Of a stretch of 64,000 nucleotides of DNA, positions 26,570-36,026 are shown one piece after another. Both the position numbers and the translations under genes were made by a program. Location of the stretch: NCBI RefSeq assembly GCF_030816115.1, contig NZ_JAUSXQ010000001.1, forward strand, positions 1,922,001 to 1,986,000, read 5' to 3'. Within the stretch, counting starts at the first letter, position 1, and each line of letters begins with the position of its first letter. The stretch comes from Chryseobacterium sp. W4I1. GTDB lineage: Bacteria > Bacteroidota > Bacteroidia > Flavobacteriales > Weeksellaceae. A model generated the notes under the pieces. The model had not been told where the DNA came from. It ran no database searches and was given only the letters and a program-made list of their open reading frames with translations.

Positions 26570-27931
26570 ATGGAAATTCAGGAAGTTGTCTCCAGTCAGA
26601 AAGCATTTTTCAAAACCCATCAGACAAAGAATATCAAGTTCAGAAAAATGTATCTTGAAAAACTGCGGGATCTTATTATAAAAAATGAAGATCTCATGTG
26701 TGAAGCTATTCACCAGGATTTTGGCAAGTCTAAATTTGATACTTTTACCACAGAACTTTCTTTTGTTCTGAATGATATTGATTATTATCTTAAAAATATA
26801 AACTCACTTTCAAAATCTAAAAGTGTAAGAACCAATCTATCCACCCAGATTGGGAAAAGCAGTATCCATCCGGAACCTTTAGGCTGTGTTTTGGTTATCG
26901 GTGCATGGAATTATCCTTATCAACTATCACTTTCTCCCATGATTGCTGCATTAGCAGCCGGAAACTGCTGTATTTTAAAGCCAAGCGAAATTGCAGAAAA
27001 TACCATGAAAGTGATGTCAAAACTTATCAATGAGAACTTTCCTCCCGAATACCTGTATGTTTATGAAGGTGGTATTGATGAGACTACGGAACTTTTAAAA
27101 CTAAAATTTGACAAAATATTTTTCACCGGTAGCACAAAAGTTGGAAAGTTCATTTATAAAGCTGCTGCAGAACATTTAACGCCCGTTGTTCTTGAATTGG
27201 GTGGAAAATCTCCTGCTATTGTCACCAAAGATGCAGATCTTGAAATAGCTGCCAAGAGAATCGTATGGGGCAAATTTTTAAATGCCGGACAAACCTGCGT
27301 AGCTCCAGATTATCTGCTTGTTGAAGAATCAATACATGAGCAGTTTTTGGAAATGGTGAGAAAATATATAACAGAATTTCAATACAGCCCGGATGCTGAA
27401 CACTATACAAGAATTATCAACCGTAGAAATTTCGACAGACTCCTGAAACTTATCGATAAGGAGAAAATCTATTTTGGTGGAAATTCGGATGAAAATAAAT
27501 TATATATAGAGCCTACTCTTCTGAATAATATAAGCTGGGAAGATGATATCATGCAGGAAGAAATTTTCGGTCCCATACTTCCGGTCATTGGTTTTACAAA
27601 TTTCAATCTGGTTTTAAACAGTATTTTGGAGCAGGAAAAACCACTTGCTGCTTATCTTTTCACAAGGAATTCTGAGGAAAAAGAAGCTTTCACCGCAAAA
27701 CTTTCTTTCGGTGGCGGATGTATCAATGACGTCATTATGCATTTGGGCAACGACAGGCTTCCATTTGGAGGAGTTGGAGCTTCCGGTATGGGAAATTACC
27801 ATGGAAAATATGGCTTTGAGGCTTTTTCCCATCAAAAATCTATTCTGGAAAAAGCGACCTGGGGTGAACCTAATATCAAATATCCTCCGTATTCTGAAAA
27901 AAAATTAAGCTGGATCAGGAAACTGTTGTAA
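26570..27931 (+). CDS. NAD(P)-dependent aldehyde dehydrogenase
   Basis: Oxidises aldehydes to acids in the cytosol. Started at the ATG at 26570 (MEIQEVVSSQKAF) the protein has 454 residues. An upstream ATG (26555) and a TTG (26543) give only short additions and look less like the family. The catalytic cysteine is C243 in NAGQTCV and the base E209 in VVLELGGKSP. Also visible are GAWNYPYQLSL (112-122) and IFFTGSTKVGKFI near 184. The size and sequence style match the aldehyde dehydrogenase class 3 (coniferyl/fatty aldehyde) subfamily. It may be co-transcribed with the MFS gene. Confidence 0.92.
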   Translation: MEIQEVVSSQKAFFKTHQTKNIKFRKMYLEKLRDLIIKNEDLMCEAIHQDFGKSKFDTFTTELSFVLNDIDYYLKNINSLSKSKSVRTNLSTQIGKSSIHPEPLGCVLVIGAWNYPYQLSLSPMIAALAAGNCCILKPSEIAENTMKVMSKLINENFPPEYLYVYEGGIDETTELLKLKFDKIFFTGSTKVGKFIYKAAAEHLTPVVLELGGKSPAIVTKDADLEIAAKRIVWGKFLNAGQTCVAPDYLLVEESIHEQFLEMVRKYITEFQYSPDAEHYTRIINRRNFDRLLKLIDKEKIYFGGNSDENKLYIEPTLLNNISWEDDIMQEEIFGPILPVIGFTNFNLVLNSILEQEKPLAAYLFTRNSEEKEAFTAKLSFGGGCINDVIMHLGNDRLPFGGVGASGMGNYHGKYGFEAFSHQKSILEKATWGEPNIKYPPYSEKKLSWIRKLL

Positions 27932-27935
27932 ATAA

Positions 27936-27960
27936 AAAACCGGGAATTTTTCCCGGTTTT
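27936..27960. terminator. Bidirectional terminator between aldehyde dehydrogenase and thioredoxin-like genes
   Basis: AAAACCGGGAA (27936-27946) pairs with TTCCCGGTTTT (27950-27960). The two genes converge on it. Confidence 0.9.
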
Positions 27961-27964
27961 ACTT

Positions 27965-28537
27965 TTATGACTTAGGAGCCCATTGATTAAAGAACTCTTG
28001 TACTTTTTCCTTACTGTATCCTTTTCCTTCTTCAAGAACTGAACTGTCTTTTAAGACATGAACTATTTTTCCGTTTTGATCTAAAACAATGAAAAAAGGA
28101 TAACCCACCTTTTCATTAATATCTATATACTTAGCAAAAACTTTTTCATTCTTATTATCCGGCGAATAATTCAGGTGATAATATAAATAGTTTTTATTTA
28201 CGGTTTCCTTCAATTCTGGAGTACTCTGTACAAAATTATTAAAACGGAGACACCAGATACACCAGTTTCCACCAGCTTGTATCATAATGTTCTTTCCTTC
28301 TTTTTTAGCCTGAGCAATCAGTTTATTGATATCAGCTTCGGCATTGGCTTTCGGATCATAAGGTTTAGGAAGTTTTGACTTTTCCTCACCTGCTTTCTTC
28401 TTCGCATCCAGTTCTGCATGATCGGTTTTTACCAGCAAAGCATTATCTTTTTTTCTTGCTTCCGGCTGATTTTTGGTTTCCTGGGCAAAAGCAAGTACGC
28501 TTAATCCCAAAAAGGCTATGATCGACAATTTTTTCAT
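27965..28537 (-). CDS. Exported thioredoxin-like protein
   Basis: A 190-residue protein with a signal peptide (MKKLSIIAFLGLSVLAFAQ) and a linker rich in Lys and Ala. The thioredoxin fold carries the active site C93-I-W-C96 in GGNWCIWCLRF, followed by a typical cis-proline region (GYPFFIVLD). The CIWC motif and fold fit the thioredoxin-7/DsbD-gamma-like group acting in the periplasm. The substrate is not evident. Confidence 0.86.
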   Translation of the reverse strand: MKKLSIIAFLGLSVLAFAQETKNQPEARKKDNALLVKTDHAELDAKKKAGEEKSKLPKPYDPKANAEADINKLIAQAKKEGKNIMIQAGGNWCIWCLRFNNFVQSTPELKETVNKNYLYYHLNYSPDNKNEKVFAKYIDINEKVGYPFFIVLDQNGKIVHVLKDSSVLEEGKGYSKEKVQEFFNQWAPKS

Positions 28538-28572
28538 AACATAAAAATAAAAAAAATATTACTTATTGCAAG

Positions 28573-28609
28573 CAAAAATAGAACCATAATTTTATTATCA
28601 CTAAATTTG
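28573..28609. promoter_or_regulatory. Divergent promoter region for thioredoxin-like and lipid A acyltransferase genes
   Basis: On the minus strand TATTTTTG (28573-28580) precedes the thioredoxin-like gene. On the plus strand TAAATTTG (28602-28609) lies eight bases before the acyltransferase ATG at 28618, which would leave almost no leader. Confidence 0.5.
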
Positions 28610-28617
28610 CATGTTTT

Positions 28618-29502
28618 ATGAATTTCCTAATCAAAATATTATATTTCATTTCTAAGCTTCCGCTCAAAGTATTGTATATTTTTTCGGACGTTATCTTTTT
28701 CCTAAATTATTTTCTGGTAGGATATAGAAAGAAAGTGATCACACAAAATTTAAAAAACTCTTTTCCTGAAAAATCGGATGAAGAGATTAGAATAATAAGA
28801 AAGAAATTTTATCTTAATTTTTCTGACTATCTTGTAGAAACCATTAAATCTTTCAGTATTTCTGAAACCGAATCAAGGGTCAGAATGCAGCACATCAACC
28901 AGGAAGTCTTCCATGATGCTAAAGCAGAAGGTAAAAATATTATTATGCTGGCTGGCCATGTTTTCAATTGGGAGTGGATGAATGCTTTCGCAAAAATTAT
29001 TCCCCAGAAACACTGTCATCCGGTATACAGAAAGGTCAACAACGACTTCTGGGAAAACCAAATGAAGATCGTAAGAAACAAATTCGGAAATGAAGCTCTG
29101 GAGGCCAATGAAGTGATCATGAATATCTTCAGGTCTAAAAATGACGGGGAATCAGCTTATATGTTTGTAGCAGATCAAACTCCGCATGTAGCTCATGTTA
29201 ATTACGGATTAGAATTTCTAAATCAAAAAACTCCGGCTTTTATAGGCTATGATAAGCTGGCAACCAGAATGGATCTTGCTTTTATTTACTGCGAAATGAA
29301 GAAAGTAAAACGGGGCTATTACCAGGTAAATTATCACAGAATTTATCCGGATGGTGAAAAGTTTACAGAACATGAAGTCGTAAGAAAATTCCACAAGCTT
29401 CTGGAAAATACTTTACATAAGCACCCGGACAATTATCTCTGGTCACACAGAAAGTGGAAATACCAGGATTCCATCAAAACTTTTGATGCTGCCAAAATAT
29501 AA
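28618..29502 (+). CDS. Lipid A biosynthesis acyltransferase (LpxL/LpxM/HtrB family)
   Basis: Inner-membrane-associated enzyme adding secondary acyl chains to lipid A precursors. The 294-residue protein has an N-terminal membrane anchor (residues 8-35) and the catalytic HX4E motif at H114-E119 (LAGHVFNWEW). The acceptor site region is FVADQTPH near 183. It is followed by a glycosyltransferase with a six-base gap, which suggests a cell-envelope operon. Length is normal for the family in Bacteroidota. Confidence 0.9.
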   Translation: MNFLIKILYFISKLPLKVLYIFSDVIFFLNYFLVGYRKKVITQNLKNSFPEKSDEEIRIIRKKFYLNFSDYLVETIKSFSISETESRVRMQHINQEVFHDAKAEGKNIIMLAGHVFNWEWMNAFAKIIPQKHCHPVYRKVNNDFWENQMKIVRNKFGNEALEANEVIMNIFRSKNDGESAYMFVADQTPHVAHVNYGLEFLNQKTPAFIGYDKLATRMDLAFIYCEMKKVKRGYYQVNYHRIYPDGEKFTEHEVVRKFHKLLENTLHKHPDNYLWSHRKWKYQDSIKTFDAAKI

Positions 29503-29508
29503 ATTCAG

Positions 29509-30486
29509 ATGTCTAAAAAATTAGCAGTTGCCATCTTAAACTGGAACGGTAAAAACTGGCTTGAGAAATTTCTTCCAGATGTTGTCTGCTTTTCTCAGGA
29601 GGCGGATATTTATGTGATCGACAATGGTTCTACCGATGATTCTGTAGAATTTCTGGGAATTCATTTTCCTACGGTAAAAATTATTCAAAACAGTCAGAAT
29701 TACGGTTTTGCGGGCGGATATAATGAAGGTTTAAAGGAGATCAAAAATGAATTCTATTGTCTTCTCAACTCTGATGTAGAAGTTACCGCGAACTGGATCA
29801 GTCCCGTATTGGATTTACTAGAGAATAATCCTTCCATCGCAGCTGTACAGCCTAAGATTCTTTCTTTCAATAATAAAAAATATTTTGAATTTGCCGGAGC
29901 TGCCGGCGGGTTTATTGATAATTTAGGTTATCCATACTGCCGAGGACGTATCTTTGATGATCTGGAGGAAGATAGAGGGCAATATGATGATGAAACAGAG
30001 ATTTTCTGGGCTTCAGGGTGTTGTTTTTTTATCCGTTCAAAAGATTTTTGGGAACAAAATGGCTTTGATGAAAGATTCTTTGCCCATCAGGAAGAAATAG
30101 ATCTCTGCTGGAGACTGATCAATTCAGGAAGAAAAATTTTCTACACCGGAAAATCTAAAGTTTATCATGTAGGCGGCGGAACTCTGAATAAGCAAAGTGC
30201 TCAGAAGACCTATCTGAATATCAGGAATAATCTTTCGATGATGCTGAAAAACCTTCCATTTCCAAGACTGATCTGGCTGATTTTTTTCAGACTTTGCCTG
30301 GATGGAATTGCGGGAATTTATTTTGCCTTTAAAAATGGTTTTCCTCATTTATGGGCTGTTGTAAGGGCACATTTCGGATTTTATGCCCAGCTACCCGGAA
30401 CATGGAAATTGCGCCAAAAAGATCAGAAAGTTCACTTCTACCAATCAAAATGGTTGATCTTTAAGCATTTTTTAGGTGGAAAATAG
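29509..30486 (+). CDS. Glycosyltransferase family 2
   Basis: A 325-residue GT-A fold enzyme of the rhamnosyltransferase (WbbL-like) group. It has AILNWNGKNWLEKF (8-21), DNGSTDDSVEF near 38, a SDV metal-binding motif near 88 (LLNSDVEVT), and HQEEIDLCWRL near 194, which suits the acceptor end of the site. A hydrophobic C-terminal helix (about 250-270) may anchor it to the membrane. The neighbouring acyltransferase points to lipopolysaccharide or capsule assembly. Confidence 0.9.
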   Translation: MSKKLAVAILNWNGKNWLEKFLPDVVCFSQEADIYVIDNGSTDDSVEFLGIHFPTVKIIQNSQNYGFAGGYNEGLKEIKNEFYCLLNSDVEVTANWISPVLDLLENNPSIAAVQPKILSFNNKKYFEFAGAAGGFIDNLGYPYCRGRIFDDLEEDRGQYDDETEIFWASGCCFFIRSKDFWEQNGFDERFFAHQEEIDLCWRLINSGRKIFYTGKSKVYHVGGGTLNKQSAQKTYLNIRNNLSMMLKNLPFPRLIWLIFFRLCLDGIAGIYFAFKNGFPHLWAVVRAHFGFYAQLPGTWKLRQKDQKVHFYQSKWLIFKHFLGGK

Positions 30487-30654
30487 CTCACCTTTAAAGA
30501 AAGGATTTATATTTATCCAACGAATAAAGAGTAAATTATATCTTTTATATTCAAAAAAATAATAACTTACATCTAATTCGCTTTAAATTGTATATTTAAA
30601 GCGAACAACTAAAAATATTCATCATTCATAAACTTAAACTCATCAGTATTTACA

Positions 30655-31212
30655 ATGGATTTCTGCGCAATAGATTTTGAAACGGCAACTCACGAAAAAA
30701 ATTCGGCCTGCGAAATGGGTATCTGCATTGTTCAGGATTCTAAAATCGTAGAAACCAAGACCTGGCTGATTAAACCGCCGAGCTTTCCTTATTTCAGCAG
30801 ATTTAATATTGATATCCATGGAATAAAACCGGAAGATGTAAAGGATGCTCCTACTTTTGATGAGATCTGGTATGAAGCTGAAGAAATGATGTACGGATCA
30901 CTGATGATTGCCCACAATGCAAGCTTTGATGCAGGGGTTTTAAGAGGATGTTTTGAGCATTATGGCATGTTTGCTCCCAATCTGAATTATCTTTGTAGTA
31001 TTCAATTAGCCAAAAAATCATGGAATTATCTACCAAAATACGGATTGAAACATTTGGCAGAACATCACCAGATCAGTCTAAATCATCATAGGGCCGGAGA
31101 CGATGCTGAAGCCTGTGCCAAAATTTCACTCCTGGCTTTTGAAAAATTGATCATGACTGAAAATTACGAAATTCATGAATCATTTTTAAATAAATATATT
31201 AAAAAGCTATAA
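30655..31212 (+). CDS. DnaQ-like 3'-5' exonuclease
   Basis: A 185-residue RNase H-fold exonuclease of the DEDD group. The first acidic pair is in AIDFETATH (D7, E9), the second aspartate is in HNASFDAG near 92, and the last motif is HHRAGDDAEAC near 140 (H and D). This is the DEDDh arrangement of the DNA polymerase III epsilon family. The protein is freestanding and not fused to a polymerase, so its role may be RNA or DNA trimming. Confidence 0.9.
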   Translation: MDFCAIDFETATHEKNSACEMGICIVQDSKIVETKTWLIKPPSFPYFSRFNIDIHGIKPEDVKDAPTFDEIWYEAEEMMYGSLMIAHNASFDAGVLRGCFEHYGMFAPNLNYLCSIQLAKKSWNYLPKYGLKHLAEHHQISLNHHRAGDDAEACAKISLLAFEKLIMTENYEIHESFLNKYIKKL

Positions 31213-31313
31213 CTAAAGAAATAAAATTACATTCTCTTGTCATAGCTTTTTTTGCCTTAACTCTTAAATTAATTTAAAAGGAATAAGCAAGCGTTTATTT
31301 ATTAAAGGTCTTA

Positions 31314-31703
31314 TCAATTGCTTAACACTTCAGACAGCAGGTTGAACTTCGGGATCTCAATCTCAAAGGTTTCCTGGGTATCCATGTTTTTAACAAGGTA
31401 TCTCCCACTCATATTTCCTACTCCCGATCGAAGCATGACGTTGGAAAAATAAGCGAAATTATCGCTTGTAGGAATCTCTGGTGTTAATCCTATTACACCA
31501 TCACCTGTAATCTCAGTGTATCCAAAACCTACGTCGAAGATCAGCCATTTTCTTTTAAGAATTTTAATAGGAAAGCTGCCATCGTTTTCAATCGTAATAT
31601 TATACTTGAAGACGTAACGGTTTTCAGATGGATAACTGTTTTTACTATCATATTCAGGTATTACTGAAACTTTGATATTGGAAGTCATTTTTGAGAACAT
31701 CAT
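31314..31703 (-). CDS. apaG: ApaG domain protein
   Basis: A small all-beta ApaG (DUF525) protein. The 129-residue length is normal and includes YVFKYNITIENDGSFPIKI, KRKWLIFD and GVGNMSGRYLVKNMDTQET. ApaG is associated with cobalt or magnesium tolerance in Enterobacteria, but its biochemistry is unsettled. It stands alone between the exonuclease gene and odhB, with a terminator for odhB just before it. Confidence 0.93.
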   Translation of the reverse strand: MMFSKMTSNIKVSVIPEYDSKNSYPSENRYVFKYNITIENDGSFPIKILKRKWLIFDVGFGYTEITGDGVIGLTPEIPTSDNFAYFSNVMLRSGVGNMSGRYLVKNMDTQETFEIEIPKFNLLSEVLSN

Positions 31704-31730
31704 CTTAGTATTTCTTTAACAGATACAAAA

Positions 31731-31754
31731 ATCTCGCCTTTTTTAAGGCGAGAT
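31731..31754 (-). terminator. Terminator of odhB/odhA
   Basis: ATCTCGCCTT (31731-31740) and AAGGCGAGAT (31745-31754) form a perfect ten-base stem around TTTT. An A run to its left becomes a U tract in the minus-strand RNA. Confidence 0.92.
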
Positions 31755-31783
31755 CGTAAGTTATATTATAATTTTATTAAAAT

Positions 31784-33041
31784 TTATAATCCAAGGCCTT
31801 TTCTTTCATCCCCTCCCAGTAGAATTTCAACAGGATTATCGATCCCTTCTTTTACCGCTACAAGGAATCCTACAGATTCTTTTCCATCGATAATTCTGTG
31901 GTCATAAGACATAGCCACATACATCATTGGTCTGATGACCACCTGTCCGTCTACTGCTACCGGTCTCTGGATAATATTGTGCATTCCTAAGATTGCAGAT
32001 TGTGGTGGGTTGATAATCGGTGTAGATAACATAGATCCGAAAGTACCACCGTTTGTAATGGTAAATGTACCGCCAGTCATTTCATCAACCGTAATTTTAC
32101 CGTCTCTTACTTTGGTAGCAAGATCTTTGATATTAGCTTCTACTCCACTGAAAGACATATTCTCAGCATTTCTCAATACCGGAACCATCAATCCTTTAGG
32201 GCCTGAAACCGCAATAGAAATATCACAGAAATCATAATTGATCTTGAAATCTCCGTCAATAGATGCATTTACATCAGGATACATTTGTAGAGCTCTTGTA
32301 ACCGCTTTGGTAAAGAAAGACATAAAGCCTAATCCTACGCCGTGTTTCTGAGCAAATTCTTCTTTATATAACTTTCTTAATCTGAAGATTTCAGACATAT
32401 CAACTTCGTTGAAAGTAGTTAACATTGCTGTTTCGTTCTTTACAGAAACCAATCTTGAAGCAATTTTTCTTCTTAGAACCGAAAGTTTAGTTGTTGTCGT
32501 TGTTACGTGCTCCTGTTGCAGTAGATGGAGTTCCTCCCAAAGCAGGAACTGCAGCCAATTCTGCATCAGTTTTAGTGATTCTTCCGTCTCTTCCGCTTCC
32601 TGAAACCTGTCCAGCTTCAACCCCTTTCTCATCCAGGATCTTTTTAGCTGCAGGAGATGGAGCTCCTGTTGCATAAGTCTGTGGAGCAGCTACCGGAGCA
32701 GCTGGTTTTGGAGCTTCTTGTTTAGCCGGTTCAGCAGCCTTCGGAGCTTCTTCCTGTTTAGGAGCTTCAGCAGCAGGTGTGCTTCCGCCTGCCGGTTTAG
32801 GAGCATCCACATCAATTAAACAAACTACCTGGCCAACCTGTACTACATCACCCTCTTCTGCTTTTAATGTGATTACACCGCTTTGTTCAGCAGGTAATTC
32901 AAGAGTTGCTTTATCTGAGTCTACTTCTGCGATGGGCTGATCTTTTTCTACATAATCACCATCTTTCACAAGCCAAGTTGCAATTTCAACTTCTGTAATG
33001 GATTCTCCCGGTGAAGGAACTTTCATTTCTAAAACTGACAT
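31784..33041 (-). pseudogene. odhB: odhB: dihydrolipoamide succinyltransferase (E2o) with apparent one-base frameshift
   Basis: E2 of 2-oxoglutarate dehydrogenase, transferring succinyl to CoA. The first frame (33041 to 32487) carries the lipoyl domain (residues 1-77, lipoyl lysine in DSDKATLELP), a Pro/Ala linker, and the subunit-binding domain ([15 protein letters not shown]). It then stops at 32487-32489. The second frame (from about 32520 to 31784) carries the catalytic domain ([17 protein letters not shown], active site [13 protein letters not shown]). The total of 1258 bases is 3 x 419 + 1, so one extra base is enough to explain the break. The break is in an AAC-type triplet repeat (32490-32505, CAACGACAACAAC on the minus strand). 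Sequencing error, a real null allele, or an unusual shift are all possible. Confidence 0.85.
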
Positions 33042-33082
33042 ATTGAGTATTTTTTATTTTTTTAATTGGGTATTATTCTTAA

Positions 33083-35902
33083 TTACACTGTAACGGGTCT
33101 TTTTGCAGGAGCATCATCTCTGTCGAAAACTCTGTTGATCACTGCATTCTGGCTCTTCTCAAACATTTTGTGGCTTCCTGGAGCCGGAGCACCACTTGGT
33201 ACCGGAGCTACCACCTGGATTCCTGTATCTCTGAAGTTTCTCAGGATATAAGACCATGCTCCCATGTTTTCAGGTTCTTCCTGAGCCCAGATCAGCTGTG
33301 TTCTGCTGTCATATTTGCTGAAGATAGCTTCTATAGCCTCTGTGTGAAGCGGGTATAGCTGCTCGAATCTTACCAAAGCAATATTTTCACAGTTAAGTTC
33401 TTCTTTCTTCGTTAATAACTCAAAGTACAGTTTCCCTGAACAAAGCACTAATTTCTCAACTTTTTTAGGATCTGCTGTAGGATCGTCCAATACCGGCTGG
33501 AATGAACCGTTTGCAAAATCTTCCAACGGAGAAACCACTTTAGGGTGTCTCAACAGAGATTTAGGGCTCATTACAATCAGAGGTTTTCTGAAAGTCCATT
33601 TAAGCTGTCTTCTTAATAAGTGGAAATAGTTTGCTGGTGAAGTAACATTTGCTACTACCATATTTTCATTCGCACAAAGCGTTAAGAATCTTTCTAATCT
33701 TGCTGAAGAGTGTTCTGCTCCCTGACCTTCTGAACCATGAGGCAATAGCATCACCAATCCGTCCTGGATCTTCCATTTTTCTTCTGCAGCAGCCAGATAC
33801 TGATCTACGATGATCTGCGCTCCGTTGACAAAGTCTCCGAACTGCGCCTCCCAAATCGTTAATGTATTAGGAGAAGCCATTGCGTATCCGTAGTCGAAAC
33901 CTAAAACACCATATTCAGAAAGATGAGAGTTGAATACATCAAATCTGCTTTCTGATACATGTCTTAACGGGATATATTCTTCTTCTGTATCTTCAGTTTT
34001 CACCACCGCATGTCTGTGTGAGAATGTTCCTCTTTCCACATCTTCTCCGGAAATTCTTACATTATGACCTTCCACAAGCAGTGTAGCATACGCCAACCAC
34101 TCTCCAAGAGCCCAGTCTAATGAATTTCCTTCAATAGCTTTAACACGGTTATCAAACAGTCTTGTAATTTTATTGATGAACTTTTTATCAGCAGGAAGAG
34201 ATGACATTTTAATTGCCAGTTCTTTAAGCTTTTCTAAGTCATATTTTGTATCTACAGGAATCTGTACTGCACCTCTTTTTCCGATTGGATAGTTAGTCCA
34301 GTCGTCTGCCATGAACAGATCCATTACATTTTTTTCAATCTCTTTGGAAGCATCAAAGTCTTTATCTAAAAGTGCTTTGAAATCTGATTCCATTTTTGCA
34401 ATCACATCATTGGAAGTGATGCTGTCCTTAAGTAATTTATCTTTATAAATTTCTCTTGGGTTAGGATGTTTTGAAATTAATTTATATAAGTTAGGTTGCG
34501 TGAATCTAGGTTCATCACCTTCGTTGTGGCCATATTTTCTGTATCCTAATAGATCAATATAAACGTCTTTCCCAAACTTCGCTCTGAAATCTGCAGCAAA
34601 ATGCATTGCATGAACTACAGCTTCAGCATCGTCAGCATTAACGTGCATTACAGGAGACTCAGTTACTTTTGCAATATCTGTACAGTAGGTTGAAGATCTG
34701 GCATCTGCATAGTTGGTTGTAAATGAAACCTGGTTATTGACAACGATATGAACTGTACCGCCAGTTTTGTATCCTTCCAAAGTCATCATTTGGGCAACTT
34801 CATAAGCAATACCCTGACCGGCTAATGCACCGTCACCGTGAATAACGATTGGTAAGATTTTAGAACCGTCACCTTTATATTTATCATCAATCTTGGCACG
34901 GCAGATTCCTTCTACAAGAGCTGCTACCGTTTCCAGGTGAGATGGGTTCGGCGTAAGGTTGATCGCTACTTCTTCTCCTGAAGCTGTTTTAACTACTTTG
35001 GATGATCCTAAGTGATACTTAACGTCACCGGAAAATACATCTTCTTCAAATTCTTTCCCTTCAAATTCTGAGAAGATTTGCTTGTACGATTTCCCGAAAA
35101 TATTTGTGAGCACATTCAGTCTTCCTCTGTGAGCCATACCAAGAACCACTTCATCAACTCCCAGCTGAGAAGATCTTGAAATCAATTGATCCAACGCAGG
35201 GATCAATGTTTCACCTCCCTCAAGAGAGAATCTTTTTTGTCCGACAAATTTGGTGTGAAGATAATTTTCAAAAGCTACAGCCTGATTCAACTTCAATAAA
35301 ATATCAGTTTTCTCGTTAGCTGAAAGACTTGGGTGATTTTCGTTCACCTGAAGCCATTTTTTGATGAAATCTTTTTCTTCAACGTTGTTGATGTAGGTAT
35401 ATTCTACCCCGATAGAATCGCAGTAGATACTTTCTAAGTGCTTGATAAGGTCCTGTAGTGTTGCAGGTTCTTTCATCCCTGTTTCAACAGCACAGTTGAA
35501 TTTTGTATTTAAATCCTCCTTGCTAAGACCAAAGTTCTCGATATCTAAAGTAGGCGTGTAATGTCTTCTTTCTCTTACAGGGTTTGTTTTGGTGAACAAG
35601 TGCCCCCTCGTTCTGTAAGCCTCAATAAGGTTTACTACTTTGAATTCTTTTTTGATGTGCTCAGGAACTTCTCCTCCGGCTACTGCCTGAGAAATCTGCT
35701 GTACTGCTGCAGGAGCAGCGCTGGCCGGAGCCTGGATGTATTGGATGTTATCGTCATCTCCATAGTTCTCCAAAGCAAAATCAAAGCCTTGAAAGAAGGC
35801 TTTCCATGATGGCTCTAAAGAATCCGGGAATTTTAAGTATTGTTGGTATAAATCCTCAATTAACTGAGAATGAGCTGCGTTTAGGAATGAAAATCTGTCC
35901 AT
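33083..35902 (-). CDS. odhA: 2-oxoglutarate dehydrogenase E1 component
   Basis: Thiamine-diphosphate enzyme of the TCA cycle, decarboxylating 2-oxoglutarate and loading succinyl onto OdhB. The 939-residue length is normal. The N-terminal arm is FLNAAHSQLIEDLYQQYLK. The thiamine-binding region is VIHGDGALAGQGIAYE with downstream VNNQVSFTTN near residues 360-400. VLGMAHRGRLNVLTN is near 255, and the C-terminal pyrimidine-binding region follows. odhB starts 41 bases beyond its stop, forming the usual odhAB operon. A functional complex depends on odhB being intact. Confidence 0.97.
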   Translation of the reverse strand: MDRFSFLNAAHSQLIEDLYQQYLKFPDSLEPSWKAFFQGFDFALENYGDDDNIQYIQAPASAAPAAVQQISQAVAGGEVPEHIKKEFKVVNLIEAYRTRGHLFTKTNPVRERRHYTPTLDIENFGLSKEDLNTKFNCAVETGMKEPATLQDLIKHLESIYCDSIGVEYTYINNVEEKDFIKKWLQVNENHPSLSANEKTDILLKLNQAVAFENYLHTKFVGQKRFSLEGGETLIPALDQLISRSSQLGVDEVVLGMAHRGRLNVLTNIFGKSYKQIFSEFEGKEFEEDVFSGDVKYHLGSSKVVKTASGEEVAINLTPNPSHLETVAALVEGICRAKIDDKYKGDGSKILPIVIHGDGALAGQGIAYEVAQMMTLEGYKTGGTVHIVVNNQVSFTTNYADARSSTYCTDIAKVTESPVMHVNADDAEAVVHAMHFAADFRAKFGKDVYIDLLGYRKYGHNEGDEPRFTQPNLYKLISKHPNPREIYKDKLLKDSITSNDVIAKMESDFKALLDKDFDASKEIEKNVMDLFMADDWTNYPIGKRGAVQIPVDTKYDLEKLKELAIKMSSLPADKKFINKITRLFDNRVKAIEGNSLDWALGEWLAYATLLVEGHNVRISGEDVERGTFSHRHAVVKTEDTEEEYIPLRHVSESRFDVFNSHLSEYGVLGFDYGYAMASPNTLTIWEAQFGDFVNGAQIIVDQYLAAAEEKWKIQDGLVMLLPHGSEGQGAEHSSARLERFLTLCANENMVVANVTSPANYFHLLRRQLKWTFRKPLIVMSPKSLLRHPKVVSPLEDFANGSFQPVLDDPTADPKKVEKLVLCSGKLYFELLTKKEELNCENIALVRFEQLYPLHTEAIEAIFSKYDSRTQLIWAQEEPENMGAWSYILRNFRDTGIQVVAPVPSGAPAPGSHKMFEKSQNAVINRVFDRDDAPAKRPVTV

Positions 35903-36026
35903 TATTACAGTTTATCTATTATTAAAATTTATTTGTAGAATTAATCTTCAAATTTAATAAAAAAAACCGAGTTAGGACAGTCTGAAACCGTTAAAAAGTA
36001 TTAAGAAAAAAATCTTTTAAAAAAAA

